Shown: positions 1 through 10,759 of the stretch, in pieces
Numbering within the stretch: the stretch's first letter is position 1
Layout of the letters: each line of letters opens with the position of its first letter
Assembly (NCBI GenBank): GCA_037893245.1
Contig: JBAIAA010000519.1
Span: forward strand, 1,178,001-1,242,000
Length of the DNA: 64,000 bases
Direction: 5' to 3'
Source: Crossaster papposus
Taxonomy: Eukaryota; Echinodermata; Asteroidea; Velatida; Solasteridae
The notes under the pieces: model-generated
Database searches by the model: none
Told to the model about the DNA's origin: nothing
Seen by the model: the letters and a program-made list of their open reading frames with translations, nothing else
Translations under genes and position numbers: made by a program

Positions 1-662
1 AATTGGTTTGCTCCGTTTCACCCAAAGGGCTCTGTGTTAATAAACTCCGGTCACAACGGATCGTACGAAATGTTGTCGTGGTAAGGCCTGGTCACAACGA
101 ACCCACGACGCATTTGTTCCACGACACGACATCAAATTTGGGCAGATCGTGGGTCATCGGGGGTCGTCGCAAGACAGTCCTACGAAATTTCGAGCATTGT
201 GGCATCGATGTACGTACATGTACGTACGGACGGGTAATGACGCCTTGATGAAGGCTAAAGAAAACTATGAATAGAAAGTTCAAGAAATTTAAAAATCGTA
301 TTATTCTCTATTCCACATCTTGTGAAAGTCCAAGGGTGGCATCGAAATGGATTTAGAAATTACAAGTCGATTTGCAAGCGGGGGGGGGGGGGGGGGGGGG
401 GGGGGAAGGACTACATTGTACGTTTGCACTTTCACAAACATAGCATTTAAATGTATTGCAACGCCGAGCGACACATCAGAGCCAACACACCCCGCTTGCG
501 TACATTGACCAACTCCCATACATAGGACTCTTCACCCTTGCGAAATAAGCCGTTGAGCTAACTCCGGTTGGTATTTGAAGACTATAATTTAATTATTTTA
601 AAGATAAGATTGCGAAATTGCGCGCGTTAAAACTGCGAGAAAAAAAAGAAAAAAAAAATATC

Positions 663-738
663 GGCCAGGACGAGGAATCAAACCCAGGCGATGAAACCTC
701 GCAAACCAGGAGCCTAACCACTCGGCCATTCGACTACC
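663..738 (-). repeat. tRNA-like sequence, type a (SINE-head-like)
   Basis: On the minus strand a class-II-like A box (TGGCCGAGTGGTTAGG) is followed, at the spacing expected in a tRNA, by a B-box-like GGTTTGATTCC. A T-rich run (the A-rich stretch at 641-659) lies directly downstream and could serve as a Pol III terminator. The acceptor and anticodon stems cannot be paired convincingly, so this is more likely a tRNA(Ser/Leu)-derived SINE head or degenerate tRNA than a working tRNA gene. It differs from types b and c in the B box and anticodon region. Confidence 0.7.
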
Positions 739-1128
739 GGTCAACATTGTTTCAAATCAATGGGACTTATGTTTGAAAACTGGAGTAATAGCTCCAGTGT
801 AGAATAAAGTAACCCTTTCATTACTCCACCACCCCCCCCCCCCCCTTTTTTTAAGTAAATCAAGAAAAGAACAGAACGTACGTCTGCATTGGTGCTATGG
901 TAAGGGGAAAATGAAGAACAAAAAGTAAAGTGGTGTTGACTAAGCAATTCAGGGGTACGGGCCTATGACTGAACACATTGACCGACTCCCACATAGGACT
1001 CGTCACCCTGGCGAATTAAGCCGTTGAGCTTATAACTCCGGTTGGTATTTGAAGACTATAATTTAAATCTTTTAAAGATAAGATTGCGAAATTTCGCGCG
1101 TTAAAACTGCAAAAAAAAAAAAAACATC

Positions 1129-1204
1129 GGCCAGGACGAGGACTCGAACCCAGGCGATGGAACCCTGCAAACGAGGAGCCTAACCACTCGGCCATTGGAC
1201 TACC
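1129..1204 (-). repeat. tRNA-like sequence, type b (best B box)
   Basis: Minus-strand A box TGGCCGAGTGGTTAGG and canonical B box GGGTTCGAGTCC are separated by normal tRNA distance. A run of at least 14 T on the minus strand (A-run 1111-1124) begins about 5 nt after the 3' end. This is the best candidate for Pol III transcription of the three types. Canonical acceptor-stem pairing is missing, so no amino-acid identity is assigned. Confidence 0.72.
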
Positions 1205-1659
1205 AGTCGACATTGTTTCAAATCTATGTGACTTATGTTTGAAAACTGGAGTATTAGCTCCAGTATAGAATGAAGAAAAAAAAGTTATGTGGTGTTGACC
1301 AAGCATTCAGGGGCTCGGACCCGTGACTTTACTCACTGGACGACCCCCATATAGGACTCTTTTGGGTTCTAGGATTCCCGGCCCACCACACGTCCTTCCC
1401 TGTCCATGTTCATGTAACCCGTAGGCCACGCAACCGTAAAGGGAGGACTGACGGAGCGAGGCCCTAGCTCTTGCCGCCTATGCAAGCAAACGAGCTCCGT
1501 CCCTATACTAAGGTGCGCACCTGAACTCCGCGGACAGTACCAGCCTGACGAATTAAGCCGCTGAGCTAACTCCGGTTGGTGACTGAAGACGATCAATTAA
1601 TTCTTTTATAGATAAGATTGCGAAATCGTGCGCGTTAAAACTGAGGAAAAAATGACGTA

Positions 1660-1734
1660 GGGCAGAACGGGACTCGAACCCAGGCGACGGAACCCCGCAG
1701 ACGAGGAGCCTAACCACTCGGCCATTCGACTACC
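1660..1734 (-). repeat. tRNA-like sequence, type c
   Basis: Same A box and a GGGTTCGAGTCC B box on the minus strand, with a shorter T-run (six T) about 14 nt downstream. In units 3 and 4 the matching A box is changed from GGCC to GGAT (6089-6163 and 8310-8384), which would weaken Pol III recognition. This shows that the sub-repeat types are diverging independently. Confidence 0.68.
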
Positions 1735-2226
1735 AGTCAACACTGTTTGAAATCCATGTGACTTAATAGGTTTGGAAGCTGGAGTAATAGCTCTATCCTA
1801 CATCTGCTCAAAGGAAGAAGGAGAAACTGTGTGTTCAGGGTTAATGAGCCGCCCACGCATTAATTGTCCGAAAATTGGACTTATGTTATGTCGATAGAGG
1901 GCGCGCCACACAAATAGAAGTCACCAGCAAAGCGCGGGCTCAAAGGAAACAACACAAAATCAGACAAACGGCGCTGCCTCGCGACACTCGGGAGTAGGGT
2001 GGCAATGTATATATTTTTCATTGGAAATTTAGAAATTTAAATAAAATTGTCTTGTTTGGAAAGGAGTAAGAATTTTTCAAAAAAAAATCATCGGTCAACC
2101 CACCAAAAATTGAAAAGAATATGACATGCTGCACGTCATGTTTCTGTAGTCCCTGAACACGTGAGACTTCTAAGTATTTTAATAACATCGTGAAAGTATA
2201 GGCGTTTTAGCCCTTAGGTCTATGGG

Positions 2227-4437
2227 AATTGGTTTGCTCCGTTTCACCCAAAGGGCTCTGTGTTAATAAACCCCGGTCACAACGGATCGTACGAAATGTT
2301 GTCGTGGTAAGGCCTGGTCACAACGAACCCACGACGCATTTGTTCCACGACACGACATCAAATTTGGGCAGATCGTGGGTCGTCGGGGGTCGTCGCAAGA
2401 CAGTCCTACGAAATTTCGAGCATTGTGGCATCGATGTACGTACATGTACGTACGGACGGGTAATGACGCCTTGATGAAGTTTAAAGAAAACTATGAATAG
2501 AAAGTTCAAGAAATTTAAAAATCGTATTATTCTCTATTCCACATCTTGTGAAAGTCCAAGGGTGGCATCGAAATGGATTTAGAAATTACAAGTCGATTTG
2601 CAAGCGCGGGGGGGGGGGGGAAGGACTACATTGTACGTTTGCACTTTCACAAACATAGCATTTAAATGTATTGCAACGCCGAGCGACACATCAGAGCCAA
2701 CACACCCCGCTTGCGTACATTGACCAACTCCCATACATAGGACTCTTCACCCTTGCGAAATAAGCCGTTGAGCTAACTCCGGTTGGTATTTGAAGACTAT
2801 AATTTAATTCTTTTAAAGATAAGATTGCGAAATTGCGCGCGTTAAAACTGCGAAAAAAAGAAAAAAAAAAAATATCGGCCAGGACGAGGACTCAAACCCA
2901 GGCGATGAAACCTCGCAAACCAGGAGCCTAACCACTCGGCCATTCGACTACCGGTCAACATTGTTTCAAATCGATGGGACTTATGTTTGAAAACTGGAGT
3001 AATAGCTCCAGTGTAGAATAAAGTAACCCTTTCATTACTCCACCACCCACCCCCTTTTTTAAAGTAAATCAAGAAAAGAACAGAACGTACGTCTGCATTG
3101 GTGCTATAGGTAAGGGGAAAATGAAGATCAAAAAGTAAAGTGGTGTTGACTAAGCAATTCAGGGGTACGGGCCTATGACTGAACACATTGACCGACTCCC
3201 ACATAGGACTCGTCACCCTGGCGAATTAAGCCGTTGAGCTTATAACTCCGGTTGGTATTTGAAGACTATAATTTAAATCTATTAAAGATAAGATTGCAAA
3301 ATTTCGCGCGTTAAAACTGCAAAAAAAAAAAAACATCGGCCAGGACGAGGACTCGAACCCAGGCGATGGAACCCTGCAAACGAGGAGCCTAACCACTCGG
3401 CCATTGGACTACCAGTCGACATTGTTTCAAATCTATGTGACTTATGTTTGAAAACTGGAGTATTAGCTCCAGTATAGAATGAAGAAAAAAAAAGTTATGT
3501 GGTGTTGACCAAGCATTCAGGGGCTCGGACCCGTGACTTTACTCACTGAACGACCCCCATATAGGACTCTTTTGGGTTCTAGGATTCCCGGCCCACCACA
3601 CGTCCTTTCCTGTCCATGTTCATGTAACCCGTAGGCCACGCAACCGTAAAGGGAGGACTGACGGAGCGAGGCCCTAGCTCTTGCCGCCTATGCAAGCAAA
3701 CGAGCTCCGTCCCTATACTAAGGTGCGCACCTGAACTCCGCGGACAGTACCAGCCTGACGAATTAAGCCGCTGAGCTAACTCCGGTTGGTGACTGAAGAC
3801 GATCAATTAATTCTTTTATAGATAAGATTGCGAAATCGTGCGCGTTAAAACTGAGGAAAAAATGACGTAGGGCAGAACGGGGACTCGAACCCAGGCGACG
3901 GAACCCCGCAGACGAGGAGCCTAACCACTCGGCCATTCGACTACCAGTCAACACTGTTTGAAATCCATGTGACTTAATAGGTTTGGAAGCTGGAGTAATA
4001 GCTCTATCCTACATCTGCTCAAAGGAAGAAGGAGAAACTGTGTGTTCAGGGTTAATGAGCCGCCCACGCATTAATTGTCCGAAAATTGGACTTATGTTAT
4101 GTCGATAGAGGGCGCGCCACACAAATAGAAGTCACCAGCAAAGCGCGGGCTCAAAGGAAACAACACAAAATCAGACAAACGGCGCTGCCTCGCGACACTC
4201 GGGAGTAGGGTGGCAATGTATATATTTTTCATTGGAAATTTAGAAATTTAAATAAAATTGTCTTGTTTGGAAAGGAGTAAGAATTTTTCAAAAAAAAATC
4301 ATCGGTCAACCCACCAAAAATTGAAAAGAATATGACATGCTGCACGTCATGTTTCTGTAGTCCCTGAACACGTGAGACTTCTAAGTATTTTAATAACATC
4401 GTGAAAGTATAGGCGTTTTAGCCCTTAGGTCTATGGG
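2227..4437. repeat. Higher-order repeat unit 2
   Basis: Complete unit of about 2211 bp. tRNA-like sequences on the minus strand lie at 2877-2952 (a), 3338-3413 (b) and 3871-3945 (c). The poly-G tract near 2608 is much shorter than in unit 1, showing that the homopolymer evolves separately from the otherwise conserved unit. Confidence 0.92.
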
Positions 4438-6655
4438 AATTGGTTTGCTCCGTTTCACCCAAAGGGCTCTGTGTTAATAAACCCCGGTCACAACGGATCG
4501 TACGAAATGTTGTCGTGGTAAGGCCTGGTCACAACGAACCCACGACGCATTTGTTCCACGACACGACATCAAATTTGGGCAGATCGTGGGTCGTCGGGGG
4601 TCGTCGCAAGACAGTCCTACGAAATTTCGAGCATTGTGGCATCGATGTACGTACATGTACGTACGGACGGGTAATGACGCCTTGATGAAGTTTAAAGAAA
4701 ACTATGAATAGAAAGTTCAAGAAATTTAAAAATCGTATTATTCTCTATTCCACATCTTGTGAAAGTCCAAGGGTGGCATCGAAATGGATTTAGAAATTAC
4801 AAGTCGATTTGCAAGCGCGGGGGGGGGGGGGGGGGGGAGGACTACATTGTACGTTTGCACTTTCACAAACATAGCATTTAAATGTATTGCAACGCCGAGC
4901 GACACATCAGAGCCAACACACCCCGCTTGCGTACATTGACCAACTCCCATACATAGGACTCTTCACCCTTGCGAAATAAGCCGTTGAGCTAACTCCGGTT
5001 GGTATTTGAAGACTATAATTTAATTCTTTTAAAGATAAGATTGCGAAATTGCGCGCGTTAAAACTGCGAAAAAAAAAAGAAAAAAAAATATCGGCCAGGA
5101 CGAGGACTCAAACCCAGGCGATGAAACCTCGCAAACCAGGAGCCTAACCACTCGGCCATTCGACTACCGGTCAACATTGTTTCAAATCGATGGGACTTAT
5201 GTTTGAAAACTGGAGTAATAGCTCCAGTGTAGAATAAAGTAACCCTTTCATTACTCCACCACCCCCCCCCCCCCTTTTTTTAAGTAAATCAAGAAAAGAA
5301 CAGAACGTACGTCTGCATTGGTGCTATGGTAAGGGGAAAATGAAGAACAAAAAGTAAAGTGGTGTTGACTAAGCAATTCAGGGGTAGGGGCCTATGACTG
5401 AACACATTGACCGACTCCCACATAGGACTCGTCACCCTGGCGAATTAAGCCGTTGAGCTTATAACTCCGGTTGGTATTTGAAGACTATAATTTAAATCTA
5501 TTAAAGATAAGATTGCGAAATTTCGCGCGTTAAAACTGCAAAAAAAAAAAAACATCGGCCAGGACGAGGACTCGAACCCAGGCGATGGAACCCTGCAAAC
5601 GAGGAGCCTAACCACTCGGCCATTGGACTACCAGTCGACATTGTTTCAAATCTATGTGACTTATGTTTGAAAACTGGAGTATTAGCTCCAGTATAGAATG
5701 AAGAAAAAAAAGTTATGTGGTGTTGACCAAGCATTCAGGGGCTCGGACCCGTGACTTTACTCACTGAACGACCCCCATATAGGACTCTTTTGGGTTCTAG
5801 GATTCCCGGCCCACCACACGTCCTTTCCTGTCCATGTTCATGTAACCCGTAGGCCACGCAACCGTAAAGGGAGGACTGACGGAGCGAGGCCCTAGCTCTT
5901 GCCGCCTATGCAAGCAAACGAGCTCCGTCCCTATACTAAGGTGCGCACCTGAACTCCGCGGACATTACCAGCCTGACGAATTAAGCCGCTGAGCTAACTC
6001 CGGTTGGTGACTGAAGACGATCTTCTAATTCTTTTATAGATAAGATTGCGAAATCGTGCGCGTTAAAACTGAGGAAAAAATGACGTAGGGCAGAACGGGG
6101 ACTCGAACCCAGGCGACGGAACCCCGCAGACGAGGAGCCTAACCACTCATCCATTCGACTACCAGTCAACACTGTTTGAAATCCATGTGACTTAATAGGT
6201 TTGGAAGCTGGAGTAATAGCTCTATCCTACATCTGCTCAAAGGAAGAAGGAGAAACTGTGTGTTCAGGGTTAATGAGCCGCCCACGCATTAATTGTCCGA
6301 AAATTGGACTTATGTTATGTCGATAGAGGGCGCGCCACACAAATAGAAGTCACCAGCAAAGCGTGGGCTCAAAGGAAACAACACAAAATCAGACAAACGG
6401 CGCTGCCTCGCGACACTCGGGAGTAGGGTGGCAATGTATATATTTTTCATTGGAAATTTAGAAATTTAAATAAAATTGTCTTGTTTGAAAAGGAGTAAGA
6501 ATTTTTCGAAAAAAAATCATCGGTCAACCCACCAAAAATTGAAAAGAATATGACATGCTGCACGTCATGTTTCTGTAGTCCCTGAACACGTGAGACTTCT
6601 AAGTATTTTAATAACATCGTGAAAGTATAGGCGTTTTAGCCCTTAGGTCTATGGG
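4438..6655. repeat. Higher-order repeat unit 3
   Basis: Complete unit of about 2218 bp. tRNA-like sequences lie at 5093-5168 (a), 5557-5632 (b) and 6089-6163 (c). Type c carries the GGCC-to-GGAT A-box change shared with unit 4, so units 3 and 4 are closest relatives. Confidence 0.92.
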
Positions 6656-8876
6656 AATTGGTTTGCTCCGTTTCACCCAAAGGGCTCTGTGTTAATAAAC
6701 CCCGGTCACAACGGATCGTACGAAATGTTGTCGTGGTAAGGCCTGGTCACAACGAACCCACGACGCATTTGTTCCACGACACGACATCAAATTTGGGCAG
6801 ATCGTGGGTCGTCGGGGGTCGTCGCAAGACAGTCCTACGAAATTTCGAGCATTGTGGCATCGATGTACGTACATGTACGTACGGACGGGTAATGACGCCT
6901 TGATGAAGTTTAAAGAAAACTATGAATAGAAAGTTCAAGAAATTTAAAAATCGTATTATTCTCTATTCCACATCTTGTGAAAGTCCAAGGGTGGCATCGA
7001 AATGGATTTAGAAATTACAAGTCGATTTGCAAGCGCGGGGGGGGGGGGGGGGGGGGGGAGGACTACATTGTACGTTTGCACTTTCACAAACATAGCATTT
7101 AAATGTATTGCAACGCCGAGCGACACATCAGAGCCAACACACCCCGCTTGCGTACATTGACCAACTCCCATACATAGGACTCTTCACCCTTGCGAAATAA
7201 GCCGTTGAGCTAACTCCGGTTGGTATTTGAAGACTATAATTTAATTCTTTTAAAGATAAGATTGCGAAATTGCGCGCGTTAAAACTGCGAAAAAAAAAAG
7301 AAAAAAAAAATATCGGCCAGGACGAGGACTCAAACCCAGGCGATGAAACCTCGCAAACCAGGAGCCTAACCACTCGGCCATTCGACTACCGGTCAACATT
7401 GTTTCAAATCGATGGGACTTATGTTTGAAAACTGGAGTAATAGCTCCAGTGTAGAATAAAGTAACCCTTTCATTACTCTACCACCCCCCCCCCCCTTTTT
7501 TTAAGTAAATCAAGAAAAGAACAGAACGTACGTCTGCATTGGTGCTATGGTAAGGGGAAAATGAAGAACAAAAAGTAAAGTGGTGTTGACTAAGCAATTC
7601 AGGGGTAGGGGCCTATGACTGAACACATTGACCGACTCCCACATAGGACTCGTCACCCTGGCGAATTAAGCCGTTGAGCTTATAACTCCGGTTGGTATTT
7701 GAAGACTATAATTTAAATCTATTAAAGATAAGATTGCGAAATTTCGCGCGTTAAAACTGCAAAAAAAAAAAAACATCGGCCAGGACGAGGACTCGAACCC
7801 AGGCGATGGAACCCTGCAAACGAGGAGCCTAACCACTCGGCCATTGGACTACCAGTCGACATTGTTTCAAATCTATGTGACTTATGTTTGAAAACTGGAG
7901 TATTAGCTCCAGTATAGAATGAAGAAAAAAAAGTTATGTGGTGTTGACCAAGCATTCAGGGGCTCGGACCCGTGACTTTACTCACTGAACGACCCCCATA
8001 TAGGACTCTTTTGGGTTCTAGGATTCCCGGCCCACCACACGTCCTTTCCTGTCCATGTTCATGTAACCCGTAGGCCACGCAACCGTAAAGGGAGGACTGA
8101 CGGAGCGAGGCCCTAGCTCTTGCCGCCTATGCAAGCAAACGAGCTCCGTCCCTATACTAAGGTGCGCACCTGAACTCCGCGGACAGTACCAGCCTGACGA
8201 ATTAAGCCGCTGAGCTAACTCCGGTTGGTGACTGAAGACGATCTTCTAATTCTTTTATAGATAAGATTGCGAAATCGTGCGCGTTAAAACTGAGGAAAAA
8301 ATGACGTAGGGCAGAACGGGGACTCGAACCCAGGCGACGGAACCCCGCAGACGAGGAGCCTAACCACTCATCCATTCGACTACCAGTCAACACTGTTTGA
8401 AATCCATGTGACTTAATAGGTTTGGAAGCTGGAGTAATAGCTCTATCCTACATCTGCTCAAAGGAAGAAGGAGAAACTGTGTGTTCAGGGTTAATGAGCC
8501 GCCCACGCATTAATTGTCCGAAAATTGGACTTATGTTATGTCGATAGAGGGCGCGCCACACAAATAGAAGTCACCAGCAAAGCGTGGGCTCAAAGGAAAC
8601 AACACAAAATCAGACAAACGGCGCTGCCTCGCGACACTCGGGAGTAGGGTGGCAATGTATATATTTTTCATTGGAAATTTAGAAATTTAAATAAAATTGT
8701 CTTGTTTGAAAAGGAGTAAGAATTTTTCGAAAAAAAATCATCGGTCAACCCACCAAAAATTGAAAAGAATATGACATGCTGCACGTCATGTTTCTGTAGT
8801 CCCTGAACACGTGAGACTTCTAAGTATTTTAATAACATCGTGAAAGTATAGGCGTTTTAGCCCTTAGGTCTATGGG
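6656..8876. repeat. Higher-order repeat unit 4
   Basis: Complete unit of about 2221 bp. tRNA-like sequences lie at 7315-7390 (a), 7778-7853 (b) and 8310-8384 (c). It shares with unit 3 the type-c A-box change and the substitution pattern around 8240 (cttctaattc), indicating a recent duplication of this pair. Confidence 0.92.
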
Positions 8877-9624
8877 AATTGGTTTGCTCCGTTTCACCCA
8901 AAGGGCTCTGTGTTAATAAACCCCGGTCACAACGGATCGTACGAAATGTTGTCGTGGTAAGGCCTGGTCACAACGAACCCACGACGCATTTGTTCCACGA
9001 CACGACATCAAATTTGGGCAGATCGTGGGTCGTCGGGGGTCGTCGCAAGACAGTCCTACGAAATTTCGAGCATTGTGGCATCGATGTACGTACATGTACG
9101 TACGGACGGGTAATGACGCCTTGATGAAGGCTAAAGAAAACTATGAATAGAAAGTTCAAGAAATTTAAAAATCGTATTATTCTCTATTCCACAACTTGTG
9201 AAAGTCCAAGGGTGGCATCGAAATGGATTTAGAAATTACAAGTCGATTTGCAAGCGCGGGGGGGGGGGGGGGAAGGACTACATTGTACGTTTGCACTTTC
9301 ACAAACATAGCATTTAAATGTATTGCAACGCCGAGCGACACATCAGAGCCAACACACCCCGCTTGCGTACATTGACCAACTCCCATACATAGGACTCTTC
9401 ACCCTTGCGAAATAAGCCGTTGAGCTAAGTCCGGTTGGTATTTGAAGACTATAATTTAATTCTTTTAAAGATAAGATTGCGAAATTGCGCGCGTTAAAAC
9501 TGCGAAAAAAAAGAAAAAAAATATTGGCCAGGACGAGGACTCGAACCCAGGCGATGAAACCTCGCAAACCAGGAGCCTAACCACTCGGCCATTCGACTAC
9601 CGGTCAACATCGTTTCAAATCGAT
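8877..9624. repeat. Higher-order repeat unit 5 (truncated)
   Basis: Only the 5' block and sub-repeat a are present (tRNA-like sequence 9526-9601, with a canonical TCGAACCC B-box complement, unlike other type-a copies). Homology stops about 9624, the right end of the array. The 5' part shares the 'aaggctaaag' variant with unit 1 rather than units 2-4, a sign of exchange between units. Confidence 0.88.
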
Positions 9625-10024
9625 CATGCTCAGCATGTACGAAACAATCACGGCACGTGACATTGAGATTTTTTAAACGAGCAAACTCAACCCCACGAAA
9701 TAGATTTTTGCATTTTACTTAAATTACTCAACAAATGTTAGAATGTGGGTTAGGGTACAATATAGGGTATATTGGGTCAAAAATTCAACCCAGAAAAATA
9801 ATTGTGGTTGAAGTAAGAACATTTTGAAAAACGTGCTCGACTTTCCAACCATTTTGTACACGAGAACAAAGACGAGACTCCGCAGTGATACAAATATTAC
9901 GTGGACATAATCTGGCGAATACTAGAGTCCGAGCGGAAATAATATTGAACAATGATTAAAGTCTTAAATTCATTTTTTTTTTAATCCGTAGCACCACAAT
10001 AATACTTTTACTTCTGGGGGTACT
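9625..10024. other. Unique intergenic sequence, no gene seen
   Basis: AT-rich sequence between the array and the inverted minisatellite structure. I see no open frame with family similarity, no tRNA-like sequence and no repeat. Confidence 0.6.
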
Positions 10025-10220
10025 CACGATCAATTATTGACCTGCAAATCTAGGAAATTCGACGACAGTATTCGAGCGAGTACTGCACATGCACTTGTTG
10101 TTCACCATGATTTTGAAGGGGAGTGCGTGCCGACCGTACCACTATACGCAGGGATACTGATGTGTGTCGCGTCGCGCCAGCGATACACTGACCTTTGTAT
10201 GGAGTTCTATATCTGCCACC
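10025..10220 (+). repeat. Left arm of large inverted repeat
   Basis: About 195 bp that reappear, inverted and diverged, at 13824-13976. Shared landmarks include GATCAAT, AGTATTC, GTACTGCAC, ATGATTTTGAAGGGGAGTG, GCCGACCGTACCAC and GGAGTTCTATATCTGCCACC. The arm leads directly into the minisatellite. The left arm has extra sequence (about 10155-10190) missing from the right arm. Confidence 0.85.
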
Positions 10221-10759
10221 TCGCGCCGCGGATCTCGCGTCGCGGATCTCGCATCGCGCGTCGCGGATCTCGCATCGCGGGTCGCGGATCTCGCATCGCG
10301 GGTCGCGGATCTCGCATCGCGGGTCGCGGATCTCGCATCTCGCGTCGCGGATCTCGCATCGCGGGTCGCGGATCTCGCATCGCGGGTCGCGGATCTCGCG
10401 TCGCGGGTCGCGGATCTCGCATCTCGCGTCGCGGATCTCGCGTCGCGGATCTCGCGTCGCGGATCTCGCGTCGCGGATCTCGCGTCGCGGATCTCGCGTC
10501 GCGGATCTCGCGTCGCGGATCTCGCGTTGCGGATCTCGCGTCGCGGATCTCGCGTCGCGGATCTCGCGTCGCGGATCTCGCGTCGCGGATCTCGCGTCGC
10601 GGATCTCGCGTCGCGGATCTCGCGTCGCGGATCTCGCGTCGCGGATCTCGCGTCGCGGATCTCGCGTCGCGGATCTCGCGTCGCGGATCTCGCGTCGCGG
10701 ATCTCGCGTCGCGGATCTCGCGTCGCGGATCTCGCGTCGCGGATCTCGCGGATCTCGCA
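10221..10759 (+). repeat. 14-bp minisatellite array 1 (GCGTCGCGGATCTC)
   Basis: The outer third (about 10235-10435) is made of ~21-bp variants containing GCATCGCGGGTCGCGGATCTC-like units. The inner part (about 10436-10745) is a nearly pure 14-bp repeat with one substitution near 10528. Because 14 is not a multiple of 3 and the unit has no stop in any frame, all frames stay open and yield 14-residue repeats such as RDPRREIRDARSAT. The long open frames here are an arithmetic consequence and should not be annotated as proteins. The unit is rich in CpG. Confidence 0.96.

Larger units (their letters stand above)
1..2226. repeat. Higher-order repeat unit 1 (left-truncated by window)
   Basis: First unit of the array. 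It contains a long poly-G tract at about 380-405 and an 18-bp perfect palindrome at 210-227. Sub-repeats begin near 505 (a), 980 (b) and 1330 (c). Minus-strand tRNA-like sequences lie at 663-738, 1129-1204 and 1660-1734. Sub-repeats a and b share a ~300-bp core; c shares the core but carries an extra GC-richer insert of about 180 bp (about 1365-1545). Confidence 0.9.
1..9624. repeat. Tandem array of ~2.2-kb higher-order repeat units (overview)
   Basis: The same landmark (TTGGTTTGCTCCGTTTCACC) recurs near 5, 2228, 4439, 6657 and 8878, giving unit lengths of about 2211-2221 bp with near-identical sequence. The window opens inside the array, and the array ends about 9624, where the fifth unit stops being homologous. 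Each unit holds a 5' block with an 18-bp palindrome (210-227 in unit 1), a poly-G tract of variable length, and three diverged sub-repeats. Each sub-repeat ends in a minus-strand tRNA-like sequence next to an A-run. No unit has a convincing protein-coding frame: the open frames of 60-124 codons cross tRNA-like and homopolymer sequence. High identity between units suggests recent amplification or homogenisation. Confidence 0.93.

Noticed and set aside
379..405. Poly-G tracts as functional elements
   Set aside because: Length differs between otherwise identical units; more likely slippage or sequencing/assembly uncertainty.
3..2509. 60-81-codon frames recurring in each 2.2-kb unit (for example 3-248 plus and 92-283 minus)
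   Set aside because: Repeated only because the unit is repeated; opposite-strand frames overlap, starts are non-ATG, and no family similarity is seen.
663..9601. Calling the tRNA-like cassettes functional tRNA genes
   Set aside because: A and B boxes are good, but acceptor and anticodon stems do not pair and no plausible anticodon can be fixed.
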